A stretch of 64,000 bases of DNA. Source: Sediminibacterium roseum (lineage in GTDB: Bacteria; Bacteroidota; Bacteroidia; Chitinophagales; Chitinophagaceae). A program made the translations under genes and the position numbers. The stretch spans positions 558,001-622,000 of the forward strand of contig NZ_JAACJS010000012.1 of NCBI RefSeq assembly GCF_009939005.1. Direction: 5' to 3'. Shown piece after piece: positions 1-8,650 of the stretch (position 1 is the first letter of the stretch; every line of letters begins with the position of its first letter). The notes beneath the pieces are model-generated. The model ran no database searches. It saw nothing but the letters and a program-made list of their open reading frames with translations, and was not told where the DNA came from.

Positions 1-2
1 TA

Positions 3-1049
3 TATACTTGTTCTTTGCTCCTCTTGTCTCTTTTGTTCACCCGCTGCGCACAAAACCAAACGGGTGCACAACAGGATGATACCCATAAACAACAAGACGC
101 AAAGCCCCAACTAAAAGAGAACAGCGCAGGCGCCCTGGCTGTAAGATTAGCAGCTACCGCCAAAGTTCCGGTGAGTATGGTCCGGCACATAAAGCAGGCA
201 AGGAACGGCGACATCCTGGTTGCCTCTTTCCTGGGCGTATTACGGTACGATGGGAAATCTTTCACCAACCTCACAAGTACAGTAATCCCGCCCCGCTTTT
301 CCAGCTTCTGGGATGTGCTCGAAGACCGGAAAGGACATCTCTGGTTCGGCACCCGGGATTCAGGAATTTATCGTTACGATGGAAAATCCTTTCAGCATTT
401 TACAATAAAGAATGGGCTGGGAAGCAATACAGTGATACACATTTACGAAGACAGGGCCGGCAAGATCTGGTTCGGGGGAAACCTTTACGACGGCATTTCC
501 TTTCGACATTTAACTACGAAAGATGGATTTCCGAGCAACCAGATCCGTTTACTCCTTGAAGACAAAACCGGCAAACGCTGGTTTGGCGCACAGTTGGAAA
601 ACATGTTCGTTTACGATGGGAAAAACTATACCGTTTTAAAAAACAAAGACGGTAAACCTTTCAACAATGTCTGGTCGATCATCGAAGACAAGAAAGGAAG
701 CATCTGGTTCGGCGACTTTGACGGCCTTTGGCGCTACGACGGCAAAACCTTTACAAACGTATCGAAGAGGGGCGCTTATGCCATCATCCAGGATAAAAAA
801 GGAAACATCTGGACCACGGGCCCGGTTAATCCGCGCGGTGGTGAAGCCTGGGCGCTTTCACGTTATGATGCAAAAACGTTGTACAATAAAACGCCCACCG
901 TAACAGAAATGAGGCGTGGCCGAACAATGGCTTTCCTGGGTATGCTGGAAGCCAACGATGGAAGCATCTGGTATGGATCCGGTACCGGTGTGCACCGCTA
1001 CGATGGAAAGACCTTTACAGATTTCAGAAGTAAAGAAGGCCTTGAATAA
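3..1049 (+). CDS. Beta-propeller (two-component-regulator-propeller type) lipoprotein, 5' end outside window
   Basis: The frame is open to the left edge, so the true start lies upstream. The first visible residues are a hydrophobic stretch ending in LFTRC, a lipobox, so this is a membrane-anchored, probably surface or periplasmic lipoprotein. The rest is built from about eight repeats of the pattern EDKxGxxWFGxxxxGxxRYDGKxF, spaced 40-50 residues, which is the Reg_prop blade found in the sensor part of Bacteroidota hybrid two-component regulators. Here the blades stand alone: there is no Y_Y_Y domain, kinase or DNA-binding region before the TAA. Ligand and role are unknown; a binding or sensory partner protein is an inference. 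It may be an operon end with genes left of the window. Confidence 0.8.
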   Translation, partial: YTCSLLLLSLLFTRCAQNQTGAQQDDTHKQQDAKPQLKENSAGALAVRLAATAKVPVSMVRHIKQARNGDILVASFLGVLRYDGKSFTNLTSTVIPPRFSSFWDVLEDRKGHLWFGTRDSGIYRYDGKSFQHFTIKNGLGSNTVIHIYEDRAGKIWFGGNLYDGISFRHLTTKDGFPSNQIRLLLEDKTGKRWFGAQLENMFVYDGKNYTVLKNKDGKPFNNVWSIIEDKKGSIWFGDFDGLWRYDGKTFTNVSKRGAYAIIQDKKGNIWTTGPVNPRGGEAWALSRYDAKTLYNKTPTVTEMRRGRTMAFLGMLEANDGSIWYGSGTGVHRYDGKTFTDFRSKEGLE

Positions 1050-1161
1050 TGACATGATAAAATACTTACCAGTTTATACTTTGCTCCGTCGCTTGTTTTG
1101 CATTTCATCCGGAGCAGTGCAAACCAGAAACCAGGCCCCGCAAAAATACATGGAACAACAA

Positions 1162-1830
1162 TTACTCAGGCGTATACAATACCCACTCTCCTTCCGAAAC
1201 CACTTCAACAACACCATCGGTAACCTTAATGGCGGTCTGGTCGTCTACCAGGTAAGAAGGCATGGGCAGCGATGCCGCGAGTTTTTCGAGGTTGGTCCTT
1301 GTATTGTCCGGAAAGCTTTCGTAATTCATGTGCGGATGGATGGCAAAATCTACGATGCCCAGCGATTTATCCGATCCCGGTGGCAGTGTGTGGTTGCCAT
1401 ACGTTGTTCCGTAACTCGTCATGATCATGCTGCCCGCGCTGAGCCCGACATAAACCATCCGCTCCAGCAACGATGGCAGGAGCCCGGCCAGCCCGGAGTG
1501 GTGCATCCAGTAAGTAAGGTATTGACAATCGCCGCCGCCTACCAGTAAAGCATCCGCCTGTTCGAGCGCAGGGAGCCACACTTCTTTTTTTATACTGGGT
1601 AAAGCCGTGAGCTCGAGCAGGCCCAACGTCTTCCACCCTAGATCACAGAACGGATCTCCCAGTTGTCCGCAGATCACCCTGCGTACGATATCGCCGCCGT
1701 TGGGTATTCCATATATCGCGGTTGGCACGAACAAGGCATTTGCCTCAGACACAGGTTTGCCAAGCATTTCTTCAAGGGCAGCAAAAATGCTGGGATTACT
1801 GATGCCGGCAGATGTTAATAGAAGTCGCAC
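1162..1830 (-). CDS. Peptidase E-like serine peptidase (family S51)
   Basis: A 222-residue cytoplasmic protein resembling dipeptidase E/cyanophycinase-type S51 peptidases, which cleave N-terminal Asp from dipeptides (PepE) or related substrates. Visible marks are the nucleophile elbow GLSAGS, the preceding glycine-rich strand LLVGGGDCQYL, and the His-containing IHPHMNYESF. I chose the GTG at 1830 because it gives the usual family start (M)RLLLTSAGIS; a TTG nine bases upstream is the alternative. It stands alone, convergent with the propeller gene and divergent from clpS. Exact substrate cannot be told from sequence. Confidence 0.85.
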   Translation of the reverse strand: MRLLLTSAGISNPSIFAALEEMLGKPVSEANALFVPTAIYGIPNGGDIVRRVICGQLGDPFCDLGWKTLGLLELTALPSIKKEVWLPALEQADALLVGGGDCQYLTYWMHHSGLAGLLPSLLERMVYVGLSAGSMIMTSYGTTYGNHTLPPGSDKSLGIVDFAIHPHMNYESFPDNTRTNLEKLAASLPMPSYLVDDQTAIKVTDGVVEVVSEGEWVLYTPE

Positions 1831-1948
1831 TTTTTGCAACGGAAGTTAGGTGAAATGATCCGAAAAAAAATTGCCGTTTCCGGTTCGGTCAACGTTGCCA
1901 TTTTTTATAAGTATGGCCGATGTTTCATCACACATTCATTCCAAATCT

Positions 1949-1956
1949 TACCTTTG
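1949..1956 (+). promoter_or_regulatory. TAnnTTTG -7 box directly in front of clpS
   Basis: The octamer TACCTTTG matches the Bacteroidota sigma-ABfr -7 consensus TAnnTTTG exactly. It ends only four bases before the ATG at 1961, so the predicted transcript would start at or within one or two bases of the start codon. No good -33 TTG is seen at the expected distance. Confidence 0.55.
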
Positions 1957-1960
1957 TTAT

Positions 1961-2251
1961 ATGATGTGGGACAATGCTACCAAACCCTGGCAGGAAGAAG
2001 CAACGGAGCTGTTAACGGATGTTACCGACTCGTGCAGCCTGATCGTGTGGAACGACGAGGTAAATACATTCGAATGGGTGATCGAAACGCTCATCAAGAT
2101 CTGCGGCCATACCAATGAACAGGCCGAGCAATGCGCCATGCTCATTCACACCCAGGGCAAGTACGCCGTTAAAAAAGGCGACTACGACACCCTCAAACCC
2201 ATGCGCGACGCGATCACCGAAAGAGGAATAGGAGCAACGATAGATCAGTGA
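1961..2251 (+). CDS. clpS: ClpS, N-degron adaptor for the Clp protease
   Basis: A 96-residue ClpS-family adaptor that delivers proteins with bulky N-terminal residues to a Clp unfoldase. The N-degron pocket motif is NDE (residues 31-33) followed by VNTFEWVIETL, and the conserved His is in LIHTQGK (H63). Compared with E. coli ClpS (NDDYTPMEF), the gatekeeper Met position is Phe (F37). The upstream frame is open, but residues before the ATG at 1961 do not look like ClpS, so this start is preferred. It is followed by aat, the enzyme that makes N-degrons, and the only Clp unfoldase in the window is ClpC (53833-56388), its likely partner by inference. Confidence 0.93.
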   Translation: MMWDNATKPWQEEATELLTDVTDSCSLIVWNDEVNTFEWVIETLIKICGHTNEQAEQCAMLIHTQGKYAVKKGDYDTLKPMRDAITERGIGATIDQ

Positions 2252-2254
2252 GAG

Positions 2255-2437
2255 AAATTAGGAATTAGAAATTAGTAATTGGGAATTGGCACCATTGCCT
2301 ACAATCCCGACTATTCCGACGAACCCGACGATCCCGATCCCAAACCATCAGATTATTCCTCTCATTGCCCGTAATTCAATCCTATAATTTTTAACTCCTA
2401 ATTCCTAATTTCTAATTCCTAATTTCTAATTCCTAAC
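2255..2437. repeat. Inverted heptanucleotide arrays between clpS and aat
   Basis: Right after the clpS stop, 2255-2289 carries degenerate heptamers of the AATTAGG/AATTAGA kind. 2371-2437, ending six bases before the aat ATG, carries the complementary CTAATTC/CTAATTT heptamers. The arms can pair to a long A/T-rich hairpin around an 80-base unique core. Same family as the arrays at 11850-11963, 32108-32235 and 35251-35280. Confidence 0.8.
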
Positions 2438-2442
2438 CATTC

Positions 2443-3093
2443 ATGTCTCTTCAAATCCTCCCCCCCACCCTCTGGTTCCCGCCTGTTGAAGATGCGCTGG
2501 AAGATGGGTTGCTGGCCATGGGCGGTGATGTGAGTACAGAGCGACTGATCCTTGCTTACCGCAGCGGAATTTTTCCCTGGTACGATGGCGATACGCCGCT
2601 CTGGTGGAGCCCCGATCCGCGGTTCGTGCTGTTTCCCGCAAAATTGAAAGTGAGCAAGAGCATGGAAGTGATACTGCGTAAAAATACTTTCCGTTTTACC
2701 AGCAATACCGCGTTTGCGCAGGTGCTCCGCTCGTGTAAGGAACTGCAGCGCAGCGGACAGGATGGAACATGGATAACCGATGAACTTGAATCGTCCATCA
2801 ACCAACTACACAAACTTGGCATCGCCCACAGCGCAGAAGCCTGGATCGGCGATGAGCTGGTGGGCGGGCTTTACGGCATGCGCATGGGCAGGCTTTTCTT
2901 CGGAGAAAGCATGTTCAGCAAAGTGAGCAATGCAAGCAAATTTGCTTTTATCAATTATACCCGCCAACTGCTTAATGAAAAAGTGGTGCTGATCGATTGC
3001 CAGGTGTATACCCAGCACTTAGAAAGCCTGGGAGCGGAAATGATCCCGCGGAAAGAATTCATGCAAACGCTAAAGGCGAACATCGGCGGTTGA
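2443..3093 (+). CDS. aat: Leucyl/phenylalanyl-tRNA--protein transferase
   Basis: A 216-residue Aat enzyme, full length. It transfers Leu or Phe from aminoacyl-tRNA to proteins with N-terminal Lys or Arg, creating primary degrons that ClpS recognises. Signature segments are the N-terminal LWFPP, the SGIFPWYDGDTPLWWSPDPR block and the central VGGLYGMRMGRLFFGESMFS. The position after clpS makes a two-gene N-degron module (tag, then read). The intervening 190 bases are mostly an inverted heptamer array, so co-transcription depends on whether that structure terminates. The ATG at 2443 begins the family's usual N-terminus. Confidence 0.95.
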   Translation: MSLQILPPTLWFPPVEDALEDGLLAMGGDVSTERLILAYRSGIFPWYDGDTPLWWSPDPRFVLFPAKLKVSKSMEVILRKNTFRFTSNTAFAQVLRSCKELQRSGQDGTWITDELESSINQLHKLGIAHSAEAWIGDELVGGLYGMRMGRLFFGESMFSKVSNASKFAFINYTRQLLNEKVVLIDCQVYTQHLESLGAEMIPRKEFMQTLKANIGG

Positions 3094-3108
3094 AGCGGCG
3101 GCTTTTAT

Positions 3109-3750
3109 TCAGCTTTTATAGCCATACATTTTTTCAACGTCCTTTACTATCTTTTCCATCTCCACATCCTTCCCGTTGGCATCGTAGGTCTGTTTGAGGT
3201 TGCTGCCGAAGAGAACGGCCACGCCCTGCCAGAATGCGGCGCTTACAAAGCCTTTGTATTCGTCGATGATCTCGTAACAGTTGTTGCCGGTTTCGCGGTA
3301 AATCAGTTTCATGAGCACCTTGCCCTGGTAAATAGAGAGATTGCTCAGCTTGTCTGTAAACTCCCGCTTCAGTTCCCGCTCGCGCGATTTGATGATCTCG
3401 CGTCGTTTCTTGCGGTCGTACACATTCACCAGCCGCGCATTGATCTCGTTCATGATCAGGCTTGCCCTTTTTGCGTAAGGATAGGTAACATACACCGCGT
3501 TGCGAAGCCGCGTCCAGTCGGCCCAGTAATTTTTCCAGTGCTTCGACATCTTCGTATACACTTCCACCGGGGGAAGAACGCTCCCGGGAATGGTATCGCC
3601 CTCAGGGGTAATAAAGGCGTACACCTTAACCGTGTCGTAAGGCCCGCGCTGTGCATGTGCACGGGTGTTGATCATCGTAAATAATACAACAGAGAAACAG
3701 GCGACGATGATATGTGGGAACGGGCGTTTCAACGGCTTAAAAATAGACAC
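3109..3750 (-). CDS. DUF4294 family secreted protein
   Basis: A 213-residue protein of the Bacteroidota-specific DUF4294 family, function unknown. The GTG at 3750 gives a clean signal peptide, basic start then a hydrophobic core ending THAQ-like (NTRAHAQ), so the mature protein is periplasmic. The middle is rich in charged residues (DRKKRREIIKSRERELKREF) and the family core FWQGVAVLFGSNLKQTYDANG lies near the C-terminus. The longer upstream frame overlaps ccmF and lacks a signal peptide. It sits 50 bases behind ccmF on the same strand, so it is likely the last gene of the cytochrome maturation operon; a link in function is inference. Confidence 0.8.
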   Translation of the reverse strand: MSIFKPLKRPFPHIIVACFSVVLFTMINTRAHAQRGPYDTVKVYAFITPEGDTIPGSVLPPVEVYTKMSKHWKNYWADWTRLRNAVYVTYPYAKRASLIMNEINARLVNVYDRKKRREIIKSRERELKREFTDKLSNLSIYQGKVLMKLIYRETGNNCYEIIDEYKGFVSAAFWQGVAVLFGSNLKQTYDANGKDVEMEKIVKDVEKMYGYKS

Positions 3751-3800
3751 TTCCGTGCCAATTAATGCTGTATGAACGCTAAAAGTAACCCGCAGAACTG

Positions 3801-6290
3801 TTAAGAAACGCGTAAACCGCCGCGGTTGCTGCTTTTGACACGCTGTACGATGGACATTACAAAACCGACCACCATAACCACCACGCCCAGCCACAGCACG
3901 TTGATCATCGGGAACTCGTATACTTTTAAGGTGATGAGGTCCGTAATGGCGCCGCTTTCCTTGATGCCGATCTCCATCCTGCCGGTTTCTTTATCGATCA
4001 CCTTATTGAAACGCAACACAAGGCTCTGCGAAACAACCGTGTCTACAATAAACCTGCTGTTCTCCCCGCTCAGCACGATTGCCGGGCGCGCAGGGTAACG
4101 GCGCCCGTCCTTGTTTACAACGGTGATGTCGAGCACCACGGCTGTTTCGGTATCGGCGTAACGGTTCCTCAGTTCTTCAGGATTCACGAGCACCTTGTTG
4201 AAGATCATAAAACCATTGCTGTAAAAAACACTGTCGCCCGTTTTGGCTTCCCTGTTCCGGAAGCTGGTCGTATCCTCGTGATCGTTTTCGCGGAAGGAAG
4301 TGATGTACACGAAAATGTCTTTGTACCAGTAATGCTGCGCCGCAGGATTTGCCGAGAAGCCTTCTCCCCCTTTGTTCTGTTTGATCACATCGGGGTATAA
4401 TTTGAAATCATCCCGGTTCGCATTCTTCCCTTTGAAATCAATTTCAAAATAGCGTTTGCGGTCTTTGGGATTTATCGTGTCTTTCACATACGTTACCATG
4501 TATTTTCCCATATCCGTGGCCACCGATTTGAACAGGGTAATGTTCTCTGCAGGATCGCCCGCCGCATTGCCTTTGTCTTTCGGATCGGCCGCCTGCAACG
4601 GTGTTACGCCGGTCGTGTTCCAGCTAAGTACTGTTTTTTTGCTTGAAGAGATCAATATCCCAACCAGCACCAGTCCGAACCCAACGTGCGCAATGGATGC
4701 GCCGGCCGCTTTGACCTTCCCGTTCAATCCCTTCCAGATATACGCCGCATTGGCAACCACTGCATAAACAGCGGCTAAAATGGCAACATGGATGGAAGCC
4801 AGGAAACCGATACCCTCTTTCCTGAAGTTGATGTTCCCAAACACGCTGATCGCGATACTGATCAGCAAGGCGATGAGTGTGGGGATCCAGATTTTCTTCG
4901 CAAAAAACGATCGCGGCGTGTCTTTGTATTTGAAGTATTGTGTAACCGCGGTGAGTATCCCGATCACGATGGCTACATAGATCTGTATGCGGTTGTAAGC
5001 CAGTTCAGGATTTTCGGGCGGTGCTATATTGGTGCCGAACATTTTGTTGAACACCGGAACCGATGTTTTGGCAATGATCACGATTCCTGAAAGAAACAAT
5101 ACCAGTGACCCGATGAACATCCAGAATTCGCGGCTGTAGGTATTTTCTTCTTTGGGAATGGACGGGATCTTCTTGTAATTCACAACAAACAGCACGAGCG
5201 ATGGCACAACAAATACCAGCAGGAACAGCAACAGCTGCGCATTCATGCCAAGATCTGTAAATGCATGCACGGAGGTTTCTCCCAGGATCCCGCTTCTCGT
5301 CAGGAACGTTGAATAAAGGATCAATGAGAAGGTAATGATGTAAAAGAAATAAGTAGGGCGCAACGAATACCCGCTGTTGCGGTAGATCAGGTTGGTGTGC
5401 AAGCCCGCTACCAATGTTAACCAGGGCACGAGCGATGCATTCTCTACCGGGTCCCATGCCCAGTATCCCCCAAAAGAAAGGCTCTCGTATGCCCAGGCCG
5501 CACCCATCATCACCCCCGTTCCCAATACCGCGGCGGAGAAGGAGGCCCATGGCAGGGCAGGTTTGATCCAGTCGTGCTTTTTGCTCAGCAACCCTGCGAT
5601 GGCATAGGAAAATGGAACGATGGTGGATGCAAAACCGAGGAAAAGGATGGGTGGGTGAATAACCATCCAGTAATTCTGGAGCAAAGTGTTTAGCCCGGTA
5701 CCGTCTTTCAGCAAACGCAGGTAATCGGCGCGGATCCCGCCATTGACCACATCCTGGAAAATAGGGGCCGAATCTAAAAAGCCTTCGTTGCGCAGCAGTA
5801 CAAACGGGCTGCTTCCCACCTTAAAGCCGAAGAAGTAGATACCGATGATCATGGTTGCCAGGCAGAACTGCGCAAAGCTCACCACCATCATCACACCTGC
5901 TTCCCAGTTTTTTGAGCGGCGGATGAGCACCCATCCTAATACACAATGCCAGAACGACCAAAGCATGAAGCTTCCCTCCTGCCCTTCCCAGAAACAGGCG
6001 AACAGGTACTGAACCTGCAGGCCCTTGTCGCTGTGCTTGTAAGCGTACTGGTATTCAAAATAATGGTGCGAAATGATGTAATACAAAGTAGCGAACAGGC
6101 CTACCACGCAAACCGTTTCCACAAAAAACACGGCGCGCGCCAAACGCAGCCAGCCCTGTTTCTGGCCGGGGTCCGCCGTGCGGAACGCTTTGGCAAATGC
6201 AATGGTGGCAAGCAATGATGCCATCAAAGAAAGTACTGCAAAAAAATGGCCGATCTGTCCAGGAAGTAAATGTTCGCCGATATAATTCAT
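3801..6290 (-). CDS. ccmF: CcmF-type cytochrome c haem lyase
   Basis: An 829-residue polytopic membrane protein of the CcmF/CcsA superfamily. It attaches haem from CcmE to apocytochrome c on the periplasmic side. The haem-handling tryptophan-rich motif is visible as WGGYWAWDPVENASLVPW, flanked by many hydrophobic helices and by family blocks such as NYWMVIHPPILFLGF. The C-terminal third contains a long periplasmic domain before the last helix, WLGVVVMVVGFVMSIVQR. Downstream of ccmE by 36 bases on the same strand. No ccmH-like gene is next to it, as in simplified System I variants; other ccm genes may lie elsewhere. Confidence 0.92.
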   Translation of the reverse strand: MNYIGEHLLPGQIGHFFAVLSLMASLLATIAFAKAFRTADPGQKQGWLRLARAVFFVETVCVVGLFATLYYIISHHYFEYQYAYKHSDKGLQVQYLFACFWEGQEGSFMLWSFWHCVLGWVLIRRSKNWEAGVMMVVSFAQFCLATMIIGIYFFGFKVGSSPFVLLRNEGFLDSAPIFQDVVNGGIRADYLRLLKDGTGLNTLLQNYWMVIHPPILFLGFASTIVPFSYAIAGLLSKKHDWIKPALPWASFSAAVLGTGVMMGAAWAYESLSFGGYWAWDPVENASLVPWLTLVAGLHTNLIYRNSGYSLRPTYFFYIITFSLILYSTFLTRSGILGETSVHAFTDLGMNAQLLLFLLVFVVPSLVLFVVNYKKIPSIPKEENTYSREFWMFIGSLVLFLSGIVIIAKTSVPVFNKMFGTNIAPPENPELAYNRIQIYVAIVIGILTAVTQYFKYKDTPRSFFAKKIWIPTLIALLISIAISVFGNINFRKEGIGFLASIHVAILAAVYAVVANAAYIWKGLNGKVKAAGASIAHVGFGLVLVGILISSSKKTVLSWNTTGVTPLQAADPKDKGNAAGDPAENITLFKSVATDMGKYMVTYVKDTINPKDRKRYFEIDFKGKNANRDDFKLYPDVIKQNKGGEGFSANPAAQHYWYKDIFVYITSFRENDHEDTTSFRNREAKTGDSVFYSNGFMIFNKVLVNPEELRNRYADTETAVVLDITVVNKDGRRYPARPAIVLSGENSRFIVDTVVSQSLVLRFNKVIDKETGRMEIGIKESGAITDLITLKVYEFPMINVLWLGVVVMVVGFVMSIVQRVKSSNRGGLRVS

Positions 6291-6326
6291 GTAGCTGGGG
6301 GTTCGATTAAAGAAATGCCTGAGAAC

Positions 6327-6728
6327 TTACAAAGAGGCCGATGCCTTGTTTGCTTTCGGGTCGTCTTTGTATTTGGATGGGCATTTCAGCAGGATATCCT
6401 TGCATTCAAAATGATCGCCCTGTACTTTGCCTTTCAACACGATGCGCTCGCTTTTCTCCATATCGGTGGGCTTGTTGTTGTGATACACCACTTTGATGTT
6501 GTTGCCCAATGTATCCACCGCGTGAAAAGTAAGGTAGTTCGGGTTCTTTACGGCGTCGTATTCTACCGGCTGGGTTTTATCCAGCTGCACGATCAGGTTC
6601 ACAAACTTGCCTTCTTTCTGTTTGGCAGAAGCGATGGTCTCGTACGTGGTCAGGTTCCCGGTATAGCTGATCAACACCACAATGGCTGCGGCAATACAAA
6701 CAAGGAGAGCGATATGGGTTTTCTTCAT
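6327..6728 (-). CDS. ccmE: CcmE haem chaperone, CxxxY variant
   Basis: A 133-residue haem chaperone with one N-terminal anchor (MKKTHIALLVCIAAAIVVLI) and an OB-fold domain. In E. coli CcmE haem binds covalently to the His of HxxxY; here the aligned motif is CPSKY (Cys116, Tyr120) within DILLKCPSKYKDD. The Cys form is known from Desulfovibrio and archaeal CcmE (System I variant). The ATG at 6728 was chosen because it begins the anchor helix; the longer frame adds eleven unlike residues. First gene of the ccmE-ccmF operon. Confidence 0.88.
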   Translation of the reverse strand: MKKTHIALLVCIAAAIVVLISYTGNLTTYETIASAKQKEGKFVNLIVQLDKTQPVEYDAVKNPNYLTFHAVDTLGNNIKVVYHNNKPTDMEKSERIVLKGKVQGDHFECKDILLKCPSKYKDDPKANKASASL

Positions 6729-6747
6729 CGGGGTTGTTTTAGCGGTG

Positions 6748-6755
6748 CAAAAGTA
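6748..6755 (-). promoter_or_regulatory. Predicted -7 box for ccmE
   Basis: On the minus strand this reads TACTTTTG, a TAnnTTTG match, with its last base 19 bases ahead of the ccmE ATG. It predicts a leader of roughly 15 bases. Confidence 0.45.
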
Positions 6756-6919
6756 ACTCAAAAAGACAAGCTGCGAGCGCCGGGAAACGCGCCGGGCGCT
6801 TTATTTATATCAGTTAACGTTTTGTGAACATTTTGGTTCGGTTCTGGCCATTTTACTTCCGCACGCGGCCGTGGTTACAAGCTCATTGCTAAAAAACGCT
6901 GCTTTTCAAAAATTGACGC

Positions 6920-6927
6920 TAAATTTG
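6920..6927 (+). promoter_or_regulatory. Predicted -7 box for the arginase-family gene
   Basis: TAAATTTG matches TAnnTTTG, 25 bases before the ATG at 6953. No convincing -33 element was found. Confidence 0.45.
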
Positions 6928-6952
6928 CGCCCTGTTTGAACCCCTTACCATC

Positions 6953-7999
6953 ATGGCCGATCTATCGCTGTTTGACCCGAATGCAGTTGGCAATCCCAAC
7001 AACAACCTTTTTGGCCTTCCGTTTTCAGAAGACGATGCCCGTCTTGTGATCCTGCCTGTGCCCTGGGAAGTAACCGTTAGCTACGGCGCCGGCACATCCC
7101 GCGCAGCGGAGCATGTGTTCAAATGCAGCAAGCAGGTTGACCTGTTTGATACCGATGGGCATTTTGGGTGGAGACAGGGTTTTTACATGCGCGATATCGA
7201 TCGCAAGATCCTGATGAAAAGCGATTACCTGCGCAAGGAAGCGGAACTGTACATAGATTATATATCCAGGGGCGAGTCTGTTGAGAAAAACAAATTCATG
7301 TGCAAAAGCCTCAAGGAAATCAATGAGGGCAGCGCGATGATGAACCAGTGGGTGTATGAGCACAGCAAGGCGTTGCTGGCAAAAGACAAACTTGTTGGAC
7401 TGCTCGGCGGCGATCACAGCACCGTGCTTGGTTTTATGATGGCCCTTGGCGAAAAACACGGGCCGTTCGGCGTGCTCCAGATCGATTCGCATTGCGATCT
7501 GCGCAAAGGATATGAACATTTTACGTATTCCCATGCCTCGGTTATGTACAATGCATTGCAGGAGATCCCGGCGCTGCAGAAACTGGTACAGATCGGCATC
7601 CGCGATTTCTGTGAAGAAGAATGGGAACTCATCACCAACAGCAACGGCCGCGTGGTTACCTACCTGGATAAACAACTCAAGGAAAGACAATACGAAGGCG
7701 AAACCTGGAAGCAGATCACAGACGAGATCGTTTCGCAACTGCCGGAAAAAGTATACCTGAGTTTCGACATCGACGGGCTCGACAGGAAATCATCACCCAA
7801 TACCGGCACACCAGTGATCGGCGGGTTTGAAACAGAGCAGGTTTTTTACATCCTCAAAAAGATCAACCAAAGCGGGCGCAAACTGATCGGGTTCGACCTG
7901 GTGGAGATTGGTGTGGGACAAACAGACTGGGACAGCAATGTGGGTGCACATATTTTGTGGAGGCTGTGCAACCTGTTCATACAAAACCAATCCAATTAA
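6953..7999 (+). CDS. Arginase/agmatinase-family ureohydrolase
   Basis: A 348-residue binuclear manganese hydrolase of the arginase/agmatinase/formimidoylglutamase superfamily. All six metal ligands are visible: H155 in GGDHS, D178/H180/D182 in DSHCD, and D272/D274 in SFDIDGLD. The substrate-side His of the second motif region (YSHASVM) is also present. Such enzymes release urea or formamide from guanidino or formimino substrates in the cytoplasm; the sequence alone does not decide between arginine, agmatine and formiminoglutamate, and no hut or speA gene is adjacent. Followed three bases later by a small membrane protein, probably co-transcribed. Confidence 0.88.
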   Translation: MADLSLFDPNAVGNPNNNLFGLPFSEDDARLVILPVPWEVTVSYGAGTSRAAEHVFKCSKQVDLFDTDGHFGWRQGFYMRDIDRKILMKSDYLRKEAELYIDYISRGESVEKNKFMCKSLKEINEGSAMMNQWVYEHSKALLAKDKLVGLLGGDHSTVLGFMMALGEKHGPFGVLQIDSHCDLRKGYEHFTYSHASVMYNALQEIPALQKLVQIGIRDFCEEEWELITNSNGRVVTYLDKQLKERQYEGETWKQITDEIVSQLPEKVYLSFDIDGLDRKSSPNTGTPVIGGFETEQVFYILKKINQSGRKLIGFDLVEIGVGQTDWDSNVGAHILWRLCNLFIQNQSN

Positions 8000-8002
8000 A
8001 AC

Positions 8003-8593
8003 ATGCCGGTAAAACTGCAGGACTATATCATAGAGCTCAGGAAGCCATCGTACCTGATTGCCGACCTGGTGAGCAGGCTGATGCTGATGATCGCCATCGC
8101 GTTTTTTGGGTACGCCGTAATTTACGTAGGCAACGTGAACTGGTATACGGTAACCATGTCGGTACTGGTGATCGGGATGATCGCGTGGTGGATCCGTTGC
8201 ACGATTCGCATCAATCGGGGCGAAATCGTTTTTTACCGCTTCGGTCTTTTGCTTGCAACGATCGGTTGGGTGATCGCCTACCGCTACGGCGGCCCTTTAT
8301 GGGTGCCTGTGCTGTATGGCATCGTAACCATCGCAGAAAAACAAGTGAAATTTCCGCAAGAGATCGCTTTCAATGAAGAGGGAATCGTGATCAATACTTT
8401 TCCTAAAAAAGAATACGCATGGTCGGCGCTGAGCAATGTTGTGTTGAAAGACAATATCCTCACCATCGATTTCAAAAACAACAAACTCATCCAGAAAGAA
8501 ATCGAATCCGATGCTTCGCCGGATGAAGAGAAAGAATTCAACGCTTTTTGCACAACCATGTTAAACAAAGAACGCGCCACACAAAACGCATAA
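8003..8593 (+). CDS. Hypothetical membrane protein with C-terminal PH-like region
   Basis: I do not recognise a named family. The 196-residue product has an N-terminal amphipathic segment, then four hydrophobic helices in the first 115 residues (for example LMLMIAIAFFGYAVIYVG and LLLATIGWVIAYRYG). The soluble C-terminal part (FPQEIAFNEEGIVINTFPKKEYAWSALSNVVLKDNILTIDF, residues about 118-160) has the strand pattern of bacterial PH-like domains such as YcxB. It begins three bases after the ureohydrolase stop, so it is likely its operon partner. Confidence 0.7.
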   Translation: MPVKLQDYIIELRKPSYLIADLVSRLMLMIAIAFFGYAVIYVGNVNWYTVTMSVLVIGMIAWWIRCTIRINRGEIVFYRFGLLLATIGWVIAYRYGGPLWVPVLYGIVTIAEKQVKFPQEIAFNEEGIVINTFPKKEYAWSALSNVVLKDNILTIDFKNNKLIQKEIESDASPDEEKEFNAFCTTMLNKERATQNA

Positions 8594-8650
8594 CCTTAAA
8601 AGCTGAATGTTTACGGCCGATGGCTATAAATCCACAGCAATCACATACCA

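Noticed and set aside
2255..2437. Heptamer arrays as a CRISPR array
   Set aside because: Units are seven bases, contiguous and degenerate, without spacers, and no cas gene is present.
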